The notes beneath the pieces are model-generated. The model was given only the letters and a program-made list of their open reading frames with translations, was not told the origin of the DNA and made no database searches. A stretch of 64,000 nt of DNA from Phyllostachys edulis (Eukaryota; Streptophyta; Magnoliopsida; Poales; Poaceae): contig CM070568.1 in the NCBI GenBank assembly GCA_036346405.1, forward strand, positions 5,214,221 to 5,278,220. The letters are read 5' to 3'. Position 1 is the first letter of the stretch. Each line of letters starts with the position of its first letter. Position numbers and translations under genes: made by a program. Shown here piece after piece: positions 36,320 through 48,582 of this stretch.

Positions 36320-36620
36320 TCATAGACGGTTCACGTGGAACCGTTTGTGTTGTAATCATCACAGACGGTTTTTAATAAGAACTGTCTGTGATATGCAACG
36401 ATGGCTAGAACCGGTTAGAACCGTCTGTGATACGTAATTATCATAGACGGTTTTTAATTAGAACCGTCTGTGATAATTCACAGACGGTTATTAATAAGAA
36501 CCATCTGCGATAATTCCAAACGTCACAGACGGTGTTTAATTAGAACCGTCTATGATAATCCACAGACGGTGCTTAATTAGAATCGTCTGCGATAATTTAC
36601 AGATACTTCCAATTACAAAC
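36320..36620. repeat. Left subterminal repeat array of CACTA
   Basis: About ten copies of ACAGACGGTTxxTAAT or its inverse AxxAACCGTCTGTGAT occur, many as inverted pairs that fold to hairpins. Confidence 0.85.
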
Positions 36621-36788
36621 CGTCTATGATATATTCAATGCCCCTCGCGGTTCCCGCGTAATGCGTCTCTTTGTCTCGCACGTCGACGGTTTTATAATAA
36701 TGATCATCCGCCACTGAAGATAAATCGCCACACCGCTCTCTTTCACACCCCCCCCCCATTAACAACTAGTAGAGTTAAAAAAAAAACA

Positions 36789-37313
36789 ATGGCTCCCCAC
36801 TCTTCTCTCCTAACGCTGGCGTTGATGGCCTACCTAGCCATCCTATACGAGCACCTCGCCCGGTAGTACCGACAGAAAGCCGCCGAGGAACAACGTACTT
36901 ACGGTGTTGTCCGTTCTCCGACGGAGGTTATCTTGCAAGACGCGTGGCAGCGACATCCCGCCGTCTTGGCATCCTCCTCCGTCGTGTCTTCCGGGTGGTC
37001 TGCATCTTCCGGCGAGCTAACCTCGCCATCGACCTAGTCCTCCACAACGAGGTTGAATATCTCCAAGAGGATTACCGTCGCTTGGAATGCGACATCGAGG
37101 CGGCGGACGACCGAGTCGACCAAGCCGAGAAGAGAGCCTATGGGTGCATTTATTCTTGGTTCTTGAGGGGAGTGTCTTTGGGCGACTATCAAACGATCGA
37201 GTCAACAGTTAGAAGTGTTTCAGGCTACCTGGGCGGATCATGAACCCTCCGATGCCGACAACATCGCCTACGAAGTTTTGATAACGGCGATAGCAGGCTA
37301 CTTGGGCCGCTAG
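36789..37313 (+). pseudogene. Unidentified small gene in CACTA
   Basis: From ATG 36789 a hydrophobic start (MAPHSSLLTLALMAYLAILYE) meets a stop at 36866. The best open part is 36944-37243, which reads LGILLRRVFRVVCIFRRA, a charged helical stretch (YRRLECDIEAADDRVDQAEK), and WFLRGVSLGDYQTIES. An acidic end (DHEPSDADNIAYEVL) follows in another frame up to a stop near 37312. I do not recognise the family. Heptad-like Leu/Ala spacing suggests a coiled coil. It may be a transposon accessory gene or a captured host fragment. Confidence 0.4.
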
Positions 37314-37762
37314 AAAGACTTGATCTTTTATTATTTCTACTTTTTTAATGTTTTATAATAAGCGATTGGCCACACTGTTAATTTGGCCATATGTAAAAAC
37401 AATAAATGATTAAAAAATCCAGTTTGAAGTTAAGTCCCTATCTATGGTTTTAGCAGCTGAAAACAAAATATTTTTTTAACAAAAACCGTCTGTGCTATAT
37501 ACCTATCACAGACTGTTTTTAAATATAACCGTCTGTGATATGTTTCAGACTGTTTGTGGTTGGAGCCGTCTGTGATATGTTCATGCCGCTTCGGCTCCCG
37601 CACAATGCATCTCTTCGTCTCTTGCGCCGATGTTACGATGCGCCTCTTCATCTCAGTTTGTGATATGTTCTAAAAGAATGATCATATCTTTCACACCATC
37701 CATCAACAATCAGTAGAGTTAAAAAAACTGGATCACTACGGTATTGAAAACTCACAGACCGT

Positions 37763-40286
37763 ATGTTGCGTACCATGGTGAGCACACAGGGCATGACAGC
37801 GAGGACCAAGAAGAGGAGGTCGGCGATCGCCATCGCTCTTCCTCACGATGTCATCGTCATCCTCGTGGCAACGAGCTCTCCTCAACCCATGGCTGACCTC
37901 TGCAACCTACGAGCCACGTACATATTTATATACCTACAAAAATATGTACTACTGTATGTGGCGACTGTTGGATCGCGGGGTAGGCTACGATAGCTATAAA
38001 TAAAAATTTCTACCACGCAAACCAGGAAGCCAAGTAAGTAGATGATCATAGATTATTACCACCAGACGCGCAGAGTAGCAGAAGAACGGTTGGAGCAGCC
38101 TGGTCCAACATAGAGCGCGTCGATGTAGTGGTCGTAGTCGATCGTCCAACGTCCTCACGAATCGATCGTCTCCTCCAGCAACGTCTGCGGTTCCTTGTGA
38201 AGATCGCGGATCGTCCTCAAGCGCAACAGCCGCAGTAGCGCCTCTACGGTATCCACACATCCAGAGAAAGAACAACCATACACCGGTGTGCTAGCACCAA
38301 ATCACACGGCAGAGTTCTCAGGAAGATGGTGGCTAGGGTTTTGGTGGTGTTTTCTCGCGTACCTCCCAACAGCCTCATGCAACTCCTTATATAGTGCTCG
38401 TGACGGATCCTATCCAAACACGTTTACGAATCGTATTCGTACTGGTTTGTTCCAACCCGTTAAGTGTGTGACCCTGTAGGTTCATGCGTAATTGGTTGTG
38501 ACTCGAAAACCCTTTCCGATCACTAGTCATAGCGGCTCCTAGCAGAACATAACGATTCCCGAATACACACAAATTATATCGGACGAATCTTAATGCAATA
38601 TGATCTACGATCAGGTCCTCATCACTTGCGACTGTGTCCTATCTCTATACGACCGGTTCAGATGTGGTCACGACGATTCGTAACTCCTTACGACCAGGTT
38701 ACGACCACTCTGTGATTACGTTCGACCAGTCTACGACCAGCTCGTATCTCCATACGACCAGTCTGTAACTGATCAAACCGAGTGACCTACTCGTGTATAC
38801 TCCCTTTGCCTCATGATGTCTGGTTGAACTCCAGGTGAGATGTTGTGTCATCCATGGACTGTTCAATTCTTTCTCGATCGAAAGTGTCAATAACTTTACG
38901 TGGTCGAACACTTCGACCACTAGTGGCACGACCATGCACTTTCTTTATCGATCACAACGAGGGCCCAGAGACATCTCTCTGTTATGTTAGGAGGGCAAAT
39001 CCATATCCGACCAATCACATTCCTCTGCATGTTTCATAGCATACCAAAGCTACCTTTATAACTACCCGATTTGAGTAGCGTTTGGCAACCCCTAAGAGTG
39101 CTATTACACATGTAGGAAACCATCTTGATCTCAGGTCTAAGGATTATACATCATCATTGCTTGAGACCAACTAACGACACATAGAATCATAACAATCTCA
39201 ATAGTGTCTCAAGGTGGGTCTAATCCAACATCATGTTCTCTAACATGTGTCCATATTATTGGTTTGATATCTCCATATCTATGACTCGTGAAACATAGTC
39301 ATCAACCAATACATATGCTAGTCTATTCATATGTGTCCTCATATGTTTCCGACTAGGGAACGTTTAAGAATAATCATCGCAGAAATATAAAGTTTCACAA
39401 TCAAGTCACATACTTGATAATAAATATTAACAATATTATTCTAGGAACAAGATAACACATTATCCAATGTCATGAACATAATGAAATATAATCATCTCTA
39501 TGATTGCCTCTAGGGCATATTTCCTACAGTGGCAACCAATCCATGCATGCATACATGCATGTTAGCCTTCTAATTTGACTAGAGAAACATGTCACTAATC
39601 TGACTAGCAACAACGCCCTTAATTTGACATTTTAATTTTCTCTTACAGAGTAATTCTGACGCCTTGAATTGTGTGCGTATATTGGAGTTGTAAGGCCATG
39701 TGCAAGGCGTCCAAGGAGCGTGCCGTAGGGAGGCGTGTGGCGCTAGAGCAGGAGGAGGCGATGAAGTGGCTGAACAACGAGCGCTACCTCGCCGTCGTCA
39801 ACCACCTGGCCAGCACCGGCAACCCGGAGGTATACTTCATCGTTGGCCTCACGCTCGTCTTCGCGCATTAGGACATACAACGCGGCCTCGTGTTCCTCGA
39901 ACGGGGAGGCCGTTGCCGGCCACAAGGCCACGGCCTACATGCTCAGCCTCCTTCTCTACACGGTCGGCGAGGCGCATAACGTTTGGAAGCAATACATCGG
40001 CCAGGTCGAGGGCGAGCTGGCCGACGGGTGCGAGACGGCCAAGAGGAGCAACCGGGAGTGCAAGCGACACTGAAGGTTCGCTGCAGACACGGTCCAGGCG
40101 GCGATGTGGAAGATGGCCGGACCGCCGGGGTGGGTGTGGGCGCTATCAGAGGACGGCCACCGGTGCACAAGCACCGGCTGCGGTGTGACGGAAGGGTGGG
40201 ACGACTACGTCGTCTTCTGCAGCGACGACGGTAGGATTAGGCATGAGTACGCCATATTCTTTGCAAAGGTGTTCAACTACTTGTGA
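37763..40286 (+). pseudogene. Captured host F-box-like gene fragment, intron interrupted by LTR
   Basis: Exon 1 (37763-37917) reads TARTKKRRSAIAIALPHDVIVILVA then SSPQPMADLCNLRAT, the pattern of an F-box N-terminus (LP-D-V-IL...L..LRATC). Exon 2 (about 39695-40286) continues CKASKERAVGRRVALEQEEA, NERYLAVVNHLASTGNPE, FIVGLTLVFAH, then in other frames GHKATAYMLSLLLY, IGQVEGELADGCETAKRSNR and a Cys/His-rich end (CTSTGCGV, VVFCSDDGRIRHEYAIFF). Grass F-box proteins with a Sel1-like middle and MYND-like tail share this layout. One expected Cys of the tail is Gly here. A stop after FAH and two frameshifts show it is non-functional. A Copia-type solo LTR lies in the intron. Confidence 0.7.
37966..39528 (-). 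mobile_element. Copia-type solo LTR in the captured gene's intron
   Basis: On the minus strand it starts TGTAGGAAATATGCCCTAGA at 39528, a start typical of a large grass Copia family, and ends in ...CGATCCAACA at 37966. GTGGC occurs at 37958-37962 and 39529-39533. The right copy abuts the LTR and the left copy is 3 bp away, so the left edge may be slightly different. No internal coding was found. Confidence 0.72.
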
Positions 40287-40489
40287 TGGTAAAATTAGCG
40301 GTTTTAGCATAATTTTAGCAAATATTCAGATATAATTCTTTTCTAATATGTGAATGTGTCATATGTTTTGAATTTGCATTTCTTTCTACCTTTTTAAAAT
40401 CTTTTGTAAGAAGCGACTGGCCACGCTGTTAATTTCAAAAAATGATTAAAAAAATTCAGTTTGAAGTTAAGTTACCATCTATGTTGAAC

Positions 40490-40700
40490 ATTTTTTAGCT
40501 ATAGAAAACTATCACATGCGGTTTAGTGGAACAAACCATTCGTAATATTTACCACAGATGGTTGTAAAATACAACAGTCTATGATATATAAGTACCACAG
40601 ATGGTTATTAAAAATAACCGTTTATGATATTTATTAATCACAGAAGGTTTGTGGTTGGAACCATCTGGGATATTTGTCACAGAGAGTTTGTGGTTTGCAT
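40490..40700. repeat. Internal copy of CACTA subterminal-type repeats (first)
   Basis: It begins with TTTTTAGCTATAGAAAACTATC and GCGGTTTAGTGGAACAAACC, followed by ACAGATGGTT / ACCATCTG variants. Related cassettes start near 41355, 50645 and 55095. Confidence 0.7.
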
Positions 40701-40752
40701 ACAACTACAGGAAACGAGCTACTTTACAAATATGCCATAAATTACAACAATG

Positions 40753-40788
40753 ATACACACACACACACACGCACACACACACACACAA
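40753..40788. repeat. (AC)n microsatellite
   Basis: ACACACACACACAC, GC, then more AC units; about 17 repeats with one interruption. Confidence 0.9.
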
Positions 40789-40789
40789 T

Positions 40790-41340
40790 CTTCTCGAGCC
40801 ACTTGATATGGTCCAGAATGCACTCCATCTTCAACTCCAACATGTCTAGCCTCTGCTCCAACACAACTTCCATGCTCTGCTCCAGCCCAGAATCCATCCC
40901 TTGCCTTGTATTGTGCGGCCCTTGTTTCTGTCCATGGTGTCTGCCCACTGAAAATATTGGCATCATCCAAACCCTCTGAACTGCGTATAAACGCTAAAAC
41001 AACACACACATTTCATACCTATTGGAGAAACATCCAAACCACAGGAAATCAGACTAAAGTTTACTTATCGAGAAATAAGGACATTTGTGAAACACTGCAT
41101 CAAGATTTCGGTGTTGGTGTAGAACACATTTGCTTGCACACGGCAGTTAGGGCAATCCACCCGCCTAGCAGTGGCTAGTGCTAGGGCCCTCTGATTCGAT
41201 GAGCTCGATGCCTCAAACATGAACCTCACCCAAGAGGAGGACATGAGGTGTGGTGAGACCAGATGGAGATGAGAGGAGAAAGAGCTAAGCACAAGTACTA
41301 GAAGAAGAAGAGAAAGCTTAGGATTGGCCCTACTTATGCT
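40790..41340 (-). other. CACTA internal stretch with unplaced minus-strand ORFs
   Basis: Minus-strand frames give a Leu/Glu-rich helical piece (LEQSMEVVLEQRLDMLELKM) at 40790-40880 and MLSSFSSHLHLVSPHLMSSS at 41292-41230. Neither is recognised. They may be another captured or decayed fragment. Confidence 0.3.
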
Positions 41341-41349
41341 GGTGTGCGA

Positions 41350-42330
41350 ATATTTTTTGGCTATAGAACTATCATAGGAGGTTTAGTGGAACAAACCGTC
41401 TATGATATGTATCACAGACGGTTATAAAATACAACAGTCTGTGATATATAATTATCACAGACAGTTATTAACAAGAACCGTTTGTGATGTGTATTCATCA
41501 TGCATAGCTTAGATTGTAATTGCTCAGTGATATGCGTGATATGTATCCTGACGGTTATTAACGAGCAGGTCATTTGATATCGTGGTTGCTTTCAAGAGCG
41601 GAGGATTTGCTTCATTAGTGGGCACTAATGAAGCAAATCATACACTCCAAAGGTGTCGTTCAATGAAGTAGGTCGCGGCTTACCGGCCTCATCATCAAAC
41701 GCATGTCGAGTGGACGACTTCAAAAAATCATGCTTCGTGGTGGGCTTGGTTGCTTTCTTAGGCGTACTCGCCGTCTTCTTCAAAGTAGCCGCATATCAGA
41801 ATAAAGGAATACCAACCTTAGATCACTAAGAACAAATAGATGTACAAGCACACTTGAAAATCTACGGTATTTCTTTTACCAAACGTGCCCTAGAGTCGGC
41901 CGCCTCCTCAATTGTGTATCACAGATGATTCGTGTTAATGGCGCATATCACAGATGGTTCTTGTTAAGAACCATCTATGATAATTATCACATATGGCTTT
42001 TAAAAAGAACTGTCGGTGATGTATACTATTATCACAGACGGTTTGTATTTAAAATCGTCTTTGATTATTCACAAACGGCTATTAAAAAGAACCGTTTGTG
42101 ATAATTGTGTATCACAGACGGTTCGTAAAAATAATCGTCAGGACAAATCTCACTACAGACAGATCTATTTTAAATACCAACTGTTTGTGATAGTTTATAA
42201 CACAGACGGGTTTTATTTTAAATTGTCTATGATACGTATCCTAGACCGTTATTAACAAGAACCGTCTGTGATATGTACCATTAAATATCTGGTCGTCTCG
42301 ACATATCTGTCTGTAGTGAGATCTATCTCT
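41350..42330. repeat. Internal subterminal-type repeat regions
   Basis: ACAGACGGTT / AACCGTCTGTGAT copies fill 41380-41560 and 41915-42275. They are separated by a unique stretch at 41570-41900. Confidence 0.75.
42146..42323. repeat. Inverted repeat with CACTACAGACAG ends
   Basis: TCTCACTACAGACAGAT near 42148-42164 is repeated inverted at 42305-42321 (ATCTGTCTGTAGTGAGA). The 170-bp unit has CACTA-like ends but its flanks do not form a direct target duplication. Confidence 0.7.
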
Positions 42331-44135
42331 AATTTCAGCTGTTTTGAAGGAGGCGGCGGACTCTAGGGCATTTGGTGAAAGAAATTAATGCCGTAGATTT
42401 GGATGTGTGCTTGTAGATCTATTTGTTCTTGGTGATGTAAGGTTAGTATTTGCTTCTAATTATATGCATTATAATCTAGAGAGATCGATGATAACTAGGT
42501 TTATCATCCAAGGAGGTTATTGGCAGTTAAGATTTACAATAGAACAATGAGCGGCATGTATATATACATTGACTTGTCCTTTATTGTGTAAAATTATAGT
42601 GTTTACATCATAGTGAGCCTCAGTTCTGACTATGTCAAATGAAGGAGGAAGGGATAAGAACAAAAGGAGGAAGAAAGAGCGAAGGATCTCGCGGGATATT
42701 TGAGATCTTCATCGTAAGCTCCAAGGGTAACGATCTGTAATCCTTTATATTTGCCCTGGGTTAATCGCTATTCAATTTGTAGTATGTTTGGTCAATAGGA
42801 AGAGTAGTTGCATGCATTAATCTAATTTAACACTAATTTGTTATGCGCATCTCGTAGATGGACCGAAGCTGGATGCACGTTAAGAATCGTGTGAGTGAAG
42901 AGTACATTGATGGCGTGTCTGCTTTTAGAAGAGCTGCCGAGCGAGATATGTTAAAAAAAAAAGGAGATAAAATTTATGTACTGTCCTTGCATTGATTGTG
43001 ATATTCTGAAAATATTTTTCAACCCAGCGCAGATCGAAGCGCACTTGATTCGAAGGGATTTCAAAGAGGAGTATACATGTTGGACTAGTCACGGTGAAGA
43101 GCAGATTATACCGGAAGGTAGTAACATCGTCGAGGGAGACAACGATATGTTAGATGTGGACTGTGCTTTCGATGAAGGTAGGTCGCACGATGACAAACTA
43201 GATCAGATGCTACGCGATGCAGAAGGGGACTATAGTGAGAGAGAGTTTGATAAATTCGAGGGCTTAATGGAGGACTCGGGGAAACCTTTGTTCCCGGGCT
43301 GCAAGCCGAAATACACAAAGTTGTCATTCATGCTTGAACTGCTGAAATTGAAGGCAAGCAATGGTTGGTCCGACAAGATTTTCACGGCGTTACTAGATCT
43401 CCTAGCGGACATCCTTCCAAAGGAAAACATATTGCCCAGAACCACCTACCAAGCCAAGAAGGTTCTTTGTCCATTGGGAATGGAAGTAGAAAGAATGTAT
43501 GCATGTCCGAACGATCAGATCATCTACCATAAAGAGTATGCAAACATGCATGTATGTCCGTGTGCAACGATCTCGATACAAGCATAAGAATCAATTAGAT
43601 GACGACAAGGGAATCAAGATGAAGAAAGAACCTCCTGCTAAGGTGGCATGGTATCTGCCTACAATTCTCCGTTTGAAGCGGTTTTTTGCGAACCGAAAGG
43701 AGTCAAGATTGCTGTGTTGGCATTCGGAGAAGTGTAAGAAGGATGGAAAGATATGACACACTGCTGATTCTACCCAGTGGAGAAATTTTGATTGGAACTT
43801 TGGAGACTTCGGTGCAGAACTGAGGAACATAAAGTTTGGGTTGAGTACAGATGGAATGAATTCTTTTAGTAACATGAGCAACCGACACAGCACTTAACCC
43901 GTGAATCTATGTATGTACAACCTTCCTCCTTGGTTGTATATGAAGCAGAAGTATATTTTGATGTCACTACTTATCCAATGACCTAAGCAACGTAGGAACG
44001 ATATTGATGTGTACCTAGCACTATTGCTGGAAGATCTTGTGACATTGTAGAACGAAGGGGTACAAGTATGAGATGCGTACAAATGAGAGAACTTCACTTT
44101 ACGCGCCATGTTGTTCTGCGCCATCAATTATTTTC

Positions 44136-44140
44136 CTGCC
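44136..44140. repeat. Target duplication CTGCC, left of solo LTR
   Basis: Identical to 48578-48582. Confidence 0.9.
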
Positions 44141-47100
44141 TGTAACATCCCCAAGTTAATTAATGGGATTTAGTAAGCATCTTATCAGCATGCATGACAT
44201 TTTGAAAACTTTTGCATCATTTATTGCACTTGAAAAATCTCAAATAAAGTTTAAATCTACAACTCAAATATAAGCTCCAAAAGAAAACAAGAACAAAAAC
44301 TTTTGTTCCATCTTCCGAAATAATTTATTCAAATACTATAATAATTATCATGAATTAATATAATTTTTCCAAAATTTTTGGAACACATTTCAACCCACAT
44401 AAAATTCAAACTCCTTTCAATAACCTTTTCCAAGTTCGATTTAAATTATTCAAATTAAATCTTGAGCAGTGAAGTTTAAGATTTTATTTGAGTACTAGGT
44501 TGTCCCAGAACCCTCTGATTTATTTCAGAATGTTAGGAATTTTATTCCTATTTTTAAAGCCTTGGTCAAACCATTTTGTTTCTTGGTCAAGTATTTTCAA
44601 AACTTGGGTTAGCACTGTTGGCTCGACCGCACCCTGGTTCGAACCTGACACATGAACTTGGCTCCACCCAACCACCTAAATGCACTCACACGTGGACCGT
44701 CTGATCAAGATCGGAGGGCTCAAACGGAGTGGGCCGTTCGGACTATCCGAACGACCACTCAAATCCTGGCCGTCCATTTTTGATCGAATGGCCCTGTATC
44801 AGTTGGACCGTTCGGACCACTCCGAATGGCCACGACATCCTGGACGTCCATTTTTGATCGTGTGGCCCAAGCGTGGCGGTCCAAACTTCACCGCACCCGT
44901 TCATCGCCTTATATCTCTGACCTCCCGGGCCCATGCGACAGGAGCATCCCCTTCCTCTCGCTGGCTCGTGTGCAAGGCTTCAACTCCATGTGTCCGCGCA
45001 GATGTCGCCGCCTCCGTCAATGCCGCCACCCAACAGACTCCATGGCCACTGCAAAGCTCCATTAGTTCACGCTGCTAGCTTCTCCGTCCTTGCGCTCGCA
45101 CAAAACTCCCTCGAGGCCTCTCTCTGAGTTCACTTCTCTTCCCAGCCGAGGAAGAGAAGGAGGTTCTAGCTCTGCCTCCTCTCGGTAAGCTTCACTCATG
45201 ACCTCTCTGACCTTCTTCGTTTTCTTCGCCGCACCTATTTTCCCCTTTTTGAGCCCATGGTTTCTTGTGTAGCACTCGGGACGTGGACGTGTCTTCGTCG
45301 TCACCGGTGCGCGCTCTGTGTAGCTCCGCCGCGCCATTCGAGCACCGGTGAGTCTCGGGCCCTTAAACCTTGTCCTTCGTGTTCGCGTCGTCACAACAAA
45401 CTCACCTATGCGTTTAATTGTGTTCTGGTGCAGCACCAAGGGACAATCGGCCCTTCTTCCTCATTTGCGGTGAACCGCCATCGCCGAACAATTCATCTTC
45501 TCCGGTGAGCCTCCTCCCTAAATGATGCATTTTTTAGGTTCCTGAGGGTCTTGTATCTTGACCCTAAGCTTGTTGCCTCCTCCGGTTGCTAGGAAAGTTG
45601 CCATCGCCGTGAAGCTCCATTGCCGCGCCACCATCACCCATGCTTCGGCCACCACAGTGCCTCTCCACCTTCATCGAGCCCGGATTCATGTTCCAGCAGG
45701 CGAGGCGACACTGATGCGCCCTTCCCCCGAGTCTCCTCGTCATCCGTAGCATCTTCTCCACGAGCGCCGCCCTATCATCTCTGTCTCCAGCCACCGCACG
45801 CGCGACTCCAGCGACCGTGCCACCCTTGGTGAGCTCATTGTAGCCTTGCACATCCATTCATGTCGATTATCGAGCCCGAGCTCATTGCCAAGACCGACCA
45901 TGAAGCCACCATTACAAGATGCGCCATGAGAGCGATGGCACGCTCGGACATGCCCTAATCATGGCATTAATTACCCAAATCTCATTTATTTTAGCACTAA
46001 TTATTGCTTAGGCCATTAACTAGTTGTCCTAAAAGTTTGGTGAGTCTCTTACATGTGGGACCATCCCTTTAAGTGGTTTAGTCCTTGGGCTGTGCCCCGG
46101 AGAACCCTTGCACTTTGTAGTGGTCCCCACCTGTCATAGACTTTGGCTAGGTTCACTTCGATAGAAAAAGTATTTTATACTTATGAAAATTTGAAATATA
46201 TTTAATTGTACACTAAAAATGGTGTTAACTTCAAAAATGCATAACTTTATCTTTTTAACTCTAAAATGAGTAAAACAAATTTTGATAATTTTCATTTCAA
46301 GTGAACTTTATTTTAAAATAGGTTTCAAACTACTCACTGTCATAGAAAATATAGTTTGTGGAGAGTGATCCAAAACTGAGTTATTTTTGAACTAGAAAAG
46401 ACTTTTAACTTTGAAAATTCATAACTAATTCTTAAAAACTCCAAATGAGATAAACTCAGTTATTTTGGTCTTATACTATTTTTATCTATTTACCTATATA
46501 ATCCTTTTTCTCACCACCTCTGTACAAATTTTGGCCAAATAATTAAATTAGGATAAACGGTAACCGATGGGATTTTTCTGGATTTTCCAGAAAATCTGAT
46601 CTTCAAACATCTATAACTTTCACATACTAACTCCAAATGAAATGAATCTTTCACCTAAATTCATATAAAATCATGATCTACCCACGGTATAAGTTTCATG
46701 CATTTTTGAGCATTTTGAATTTTTGGCTTATTTGGTGTTAATTGCAACATCGTTCTTTCGATAGATTTCTCGACGATACGAACATATACATGGGTGTAAC
46801 CTGAGATTGAACAAGTGGTACAGCAAAGGTGCGAGCACCCTCCTCTTGATCATATTGCTCCTACTGATTTTAAAATGTGTTGTATGGTTTTAATCTCTCA
46901 ATTGCATGCTATTTTGAAAAGTATATTCATCGGTAGAAGTAGTTAATTCCCTACTTGTCGCTTTGGCCCTCCTTTGAATGTTGATTACCCTTTTACCTTG
47001 AATGATTAAGGCTATATGTTATATGGGTTGGTTGCTAATTTGTAGCACGTTGCTTAGCCATGCTAGTAGTTGTAGCCGAAAGCGGTTGATGGAGCTAGTC

Positions 47101-48577
47101 CATCGGCCGATGGATTGAATCGAATCTTGATGAAATTTGAGGATTATATGGATTTGATTATGTTGAATTTGAGGAAAATATCCAGATCTTCAAATCTGAT
47201 TATTATAAACTTGTTGATGGGTGGTTATTGTTGTGTGTTGGACTTGGACGGGTGATAGGGTGATGAAGGGGTGGTCCTAGATTCGTCTATGTATTTGAGG
47301 ACCGATCTGTGGTGTGATGAACCAAGTCTTCATTACAACCACACGTCGGGATAATGGCGAAGGCTTGGCTTAATAATTTTTGTGTGTTAGCTATCAAAAC
47401 ACAATTAGATTTGTAATTGTTGTTGTCTAGGTCTGAGGACTCTCTTGTCAATCTAGTGGGGGCATGTTATACTTTTCTTTTCTTGCCCTTAAGGTTCTCT
47501 TATTTGTAAGGGACTTACTTACACAACGGGGTTCCCCTGTGGTTCAGGCGACCGTTTTCAGTCTAGCCATGGGACTGTCCTTGGGTGGGTTGGTAGTTAG
47601 CACATGACATTGTAACGGCCTCGTTATGATATCTCAGTCACACTCCTTTGAAAGAGTGCATGGTGACAGTACGAGGTATTCATATCGTGTGGGGAAAGCT
47701 GTACAACTCTGCAGAGTAAATAAATTTATTTGAATAGCTGTATCCCCAGTTATGGACATCACTTGTGGGAAAGCATGCACATTTAGCTTATGGGAAATTA
47801 AGTTTGGGTTATGGTTAGAAATGTTATATCATTATGTTAGTATTTTCAGATCTGAATTGTTATCATGAATGCGAAGTTCGCGTGTTAATTTGTTATGGAC
47901 TGAATTGTGTCACGAATGGGATATTCGTGTGTTGATTATATTTGGAGATTATATTGTTATTGATCATTACTTACTATTATAAAATATTTTCTAAATGTTT
48001 TAAAAATAGAAATTTGCATCTATATTGTTTATCTAAATGCAAAACTTGCTTTATGCTGAAAATTGACTAGTGTAATAGCCTTCCTTTGATACTTACATGC
48101 ATCCTTATTTTTCTTGAAAAGTCTCGCGAGTACAACTTTGTACTTAAAAATTATCCATTTGTTCAGGTGAGAAGTCATTCAAATTGGGTAAAGTACTTCA
48201 GACGCTGTGACTTTAACCCTAGTTGGTTGTGTGTGGTTGTGGGCATGCCAACTTGGTTATTCCCTTTTTCTAAGTTTGTCTTCCGCTACGATTTATTAAT
48301 GATAATTACTTTTGGCCGATTGGTCCTTCTTCTACAAACTCATACATTATGTTTCTATTCAATGATGTTGTATTTACATTTCCATTATTCTTGTATATTG
48401 TGTATGGATGTGAATGCAACGTTGTACTAGGATATGCGCATGTTAGCCACTGATCCTTGGGAGCTAACATGAGACGCATATTCGGGCACTCGGGATCGGT
48501 TTTGTCTCTCGTTAAGTGTTGCGCTTCCGGCATAACCACTTAGCTTGATACGGGCACGATCCCGGGGAGGCCTCACA
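44141..48577 (+). mobile_element. 4.4-kb solo LTR inside the TNPD coding region
   Basis: It starts TGTAACATCCCCAAG and ends GGGGAGGCCTCACA, flanked by a perfect 5-bp duplication CTGCC at 44136-44140 and 48578-48582. Removing the LTR and one CTGCC rejoins the transposase reading as F-P-A-L-G-N-M-S-G, which is the family pattern at this site. There is no gag, pol or second LTR, so it is a solo LTR. ORFs within (44680-45857) are unrelated to known proteins. Confidence 0.92.
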
Positions 48578-48582
48578 CTGCC
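48578..48582. repeat. Target duplication CTGCC, right of solo LTR
   Basis: Identical to 44136-44140. Confidence 0.9.

Noticed and set aside
44680..45857. ORFs within the 4.4-kb solo LTR
   Set aside because: No similarity to gag or pol, and frames on both strands are equally open in the GC-rich part.
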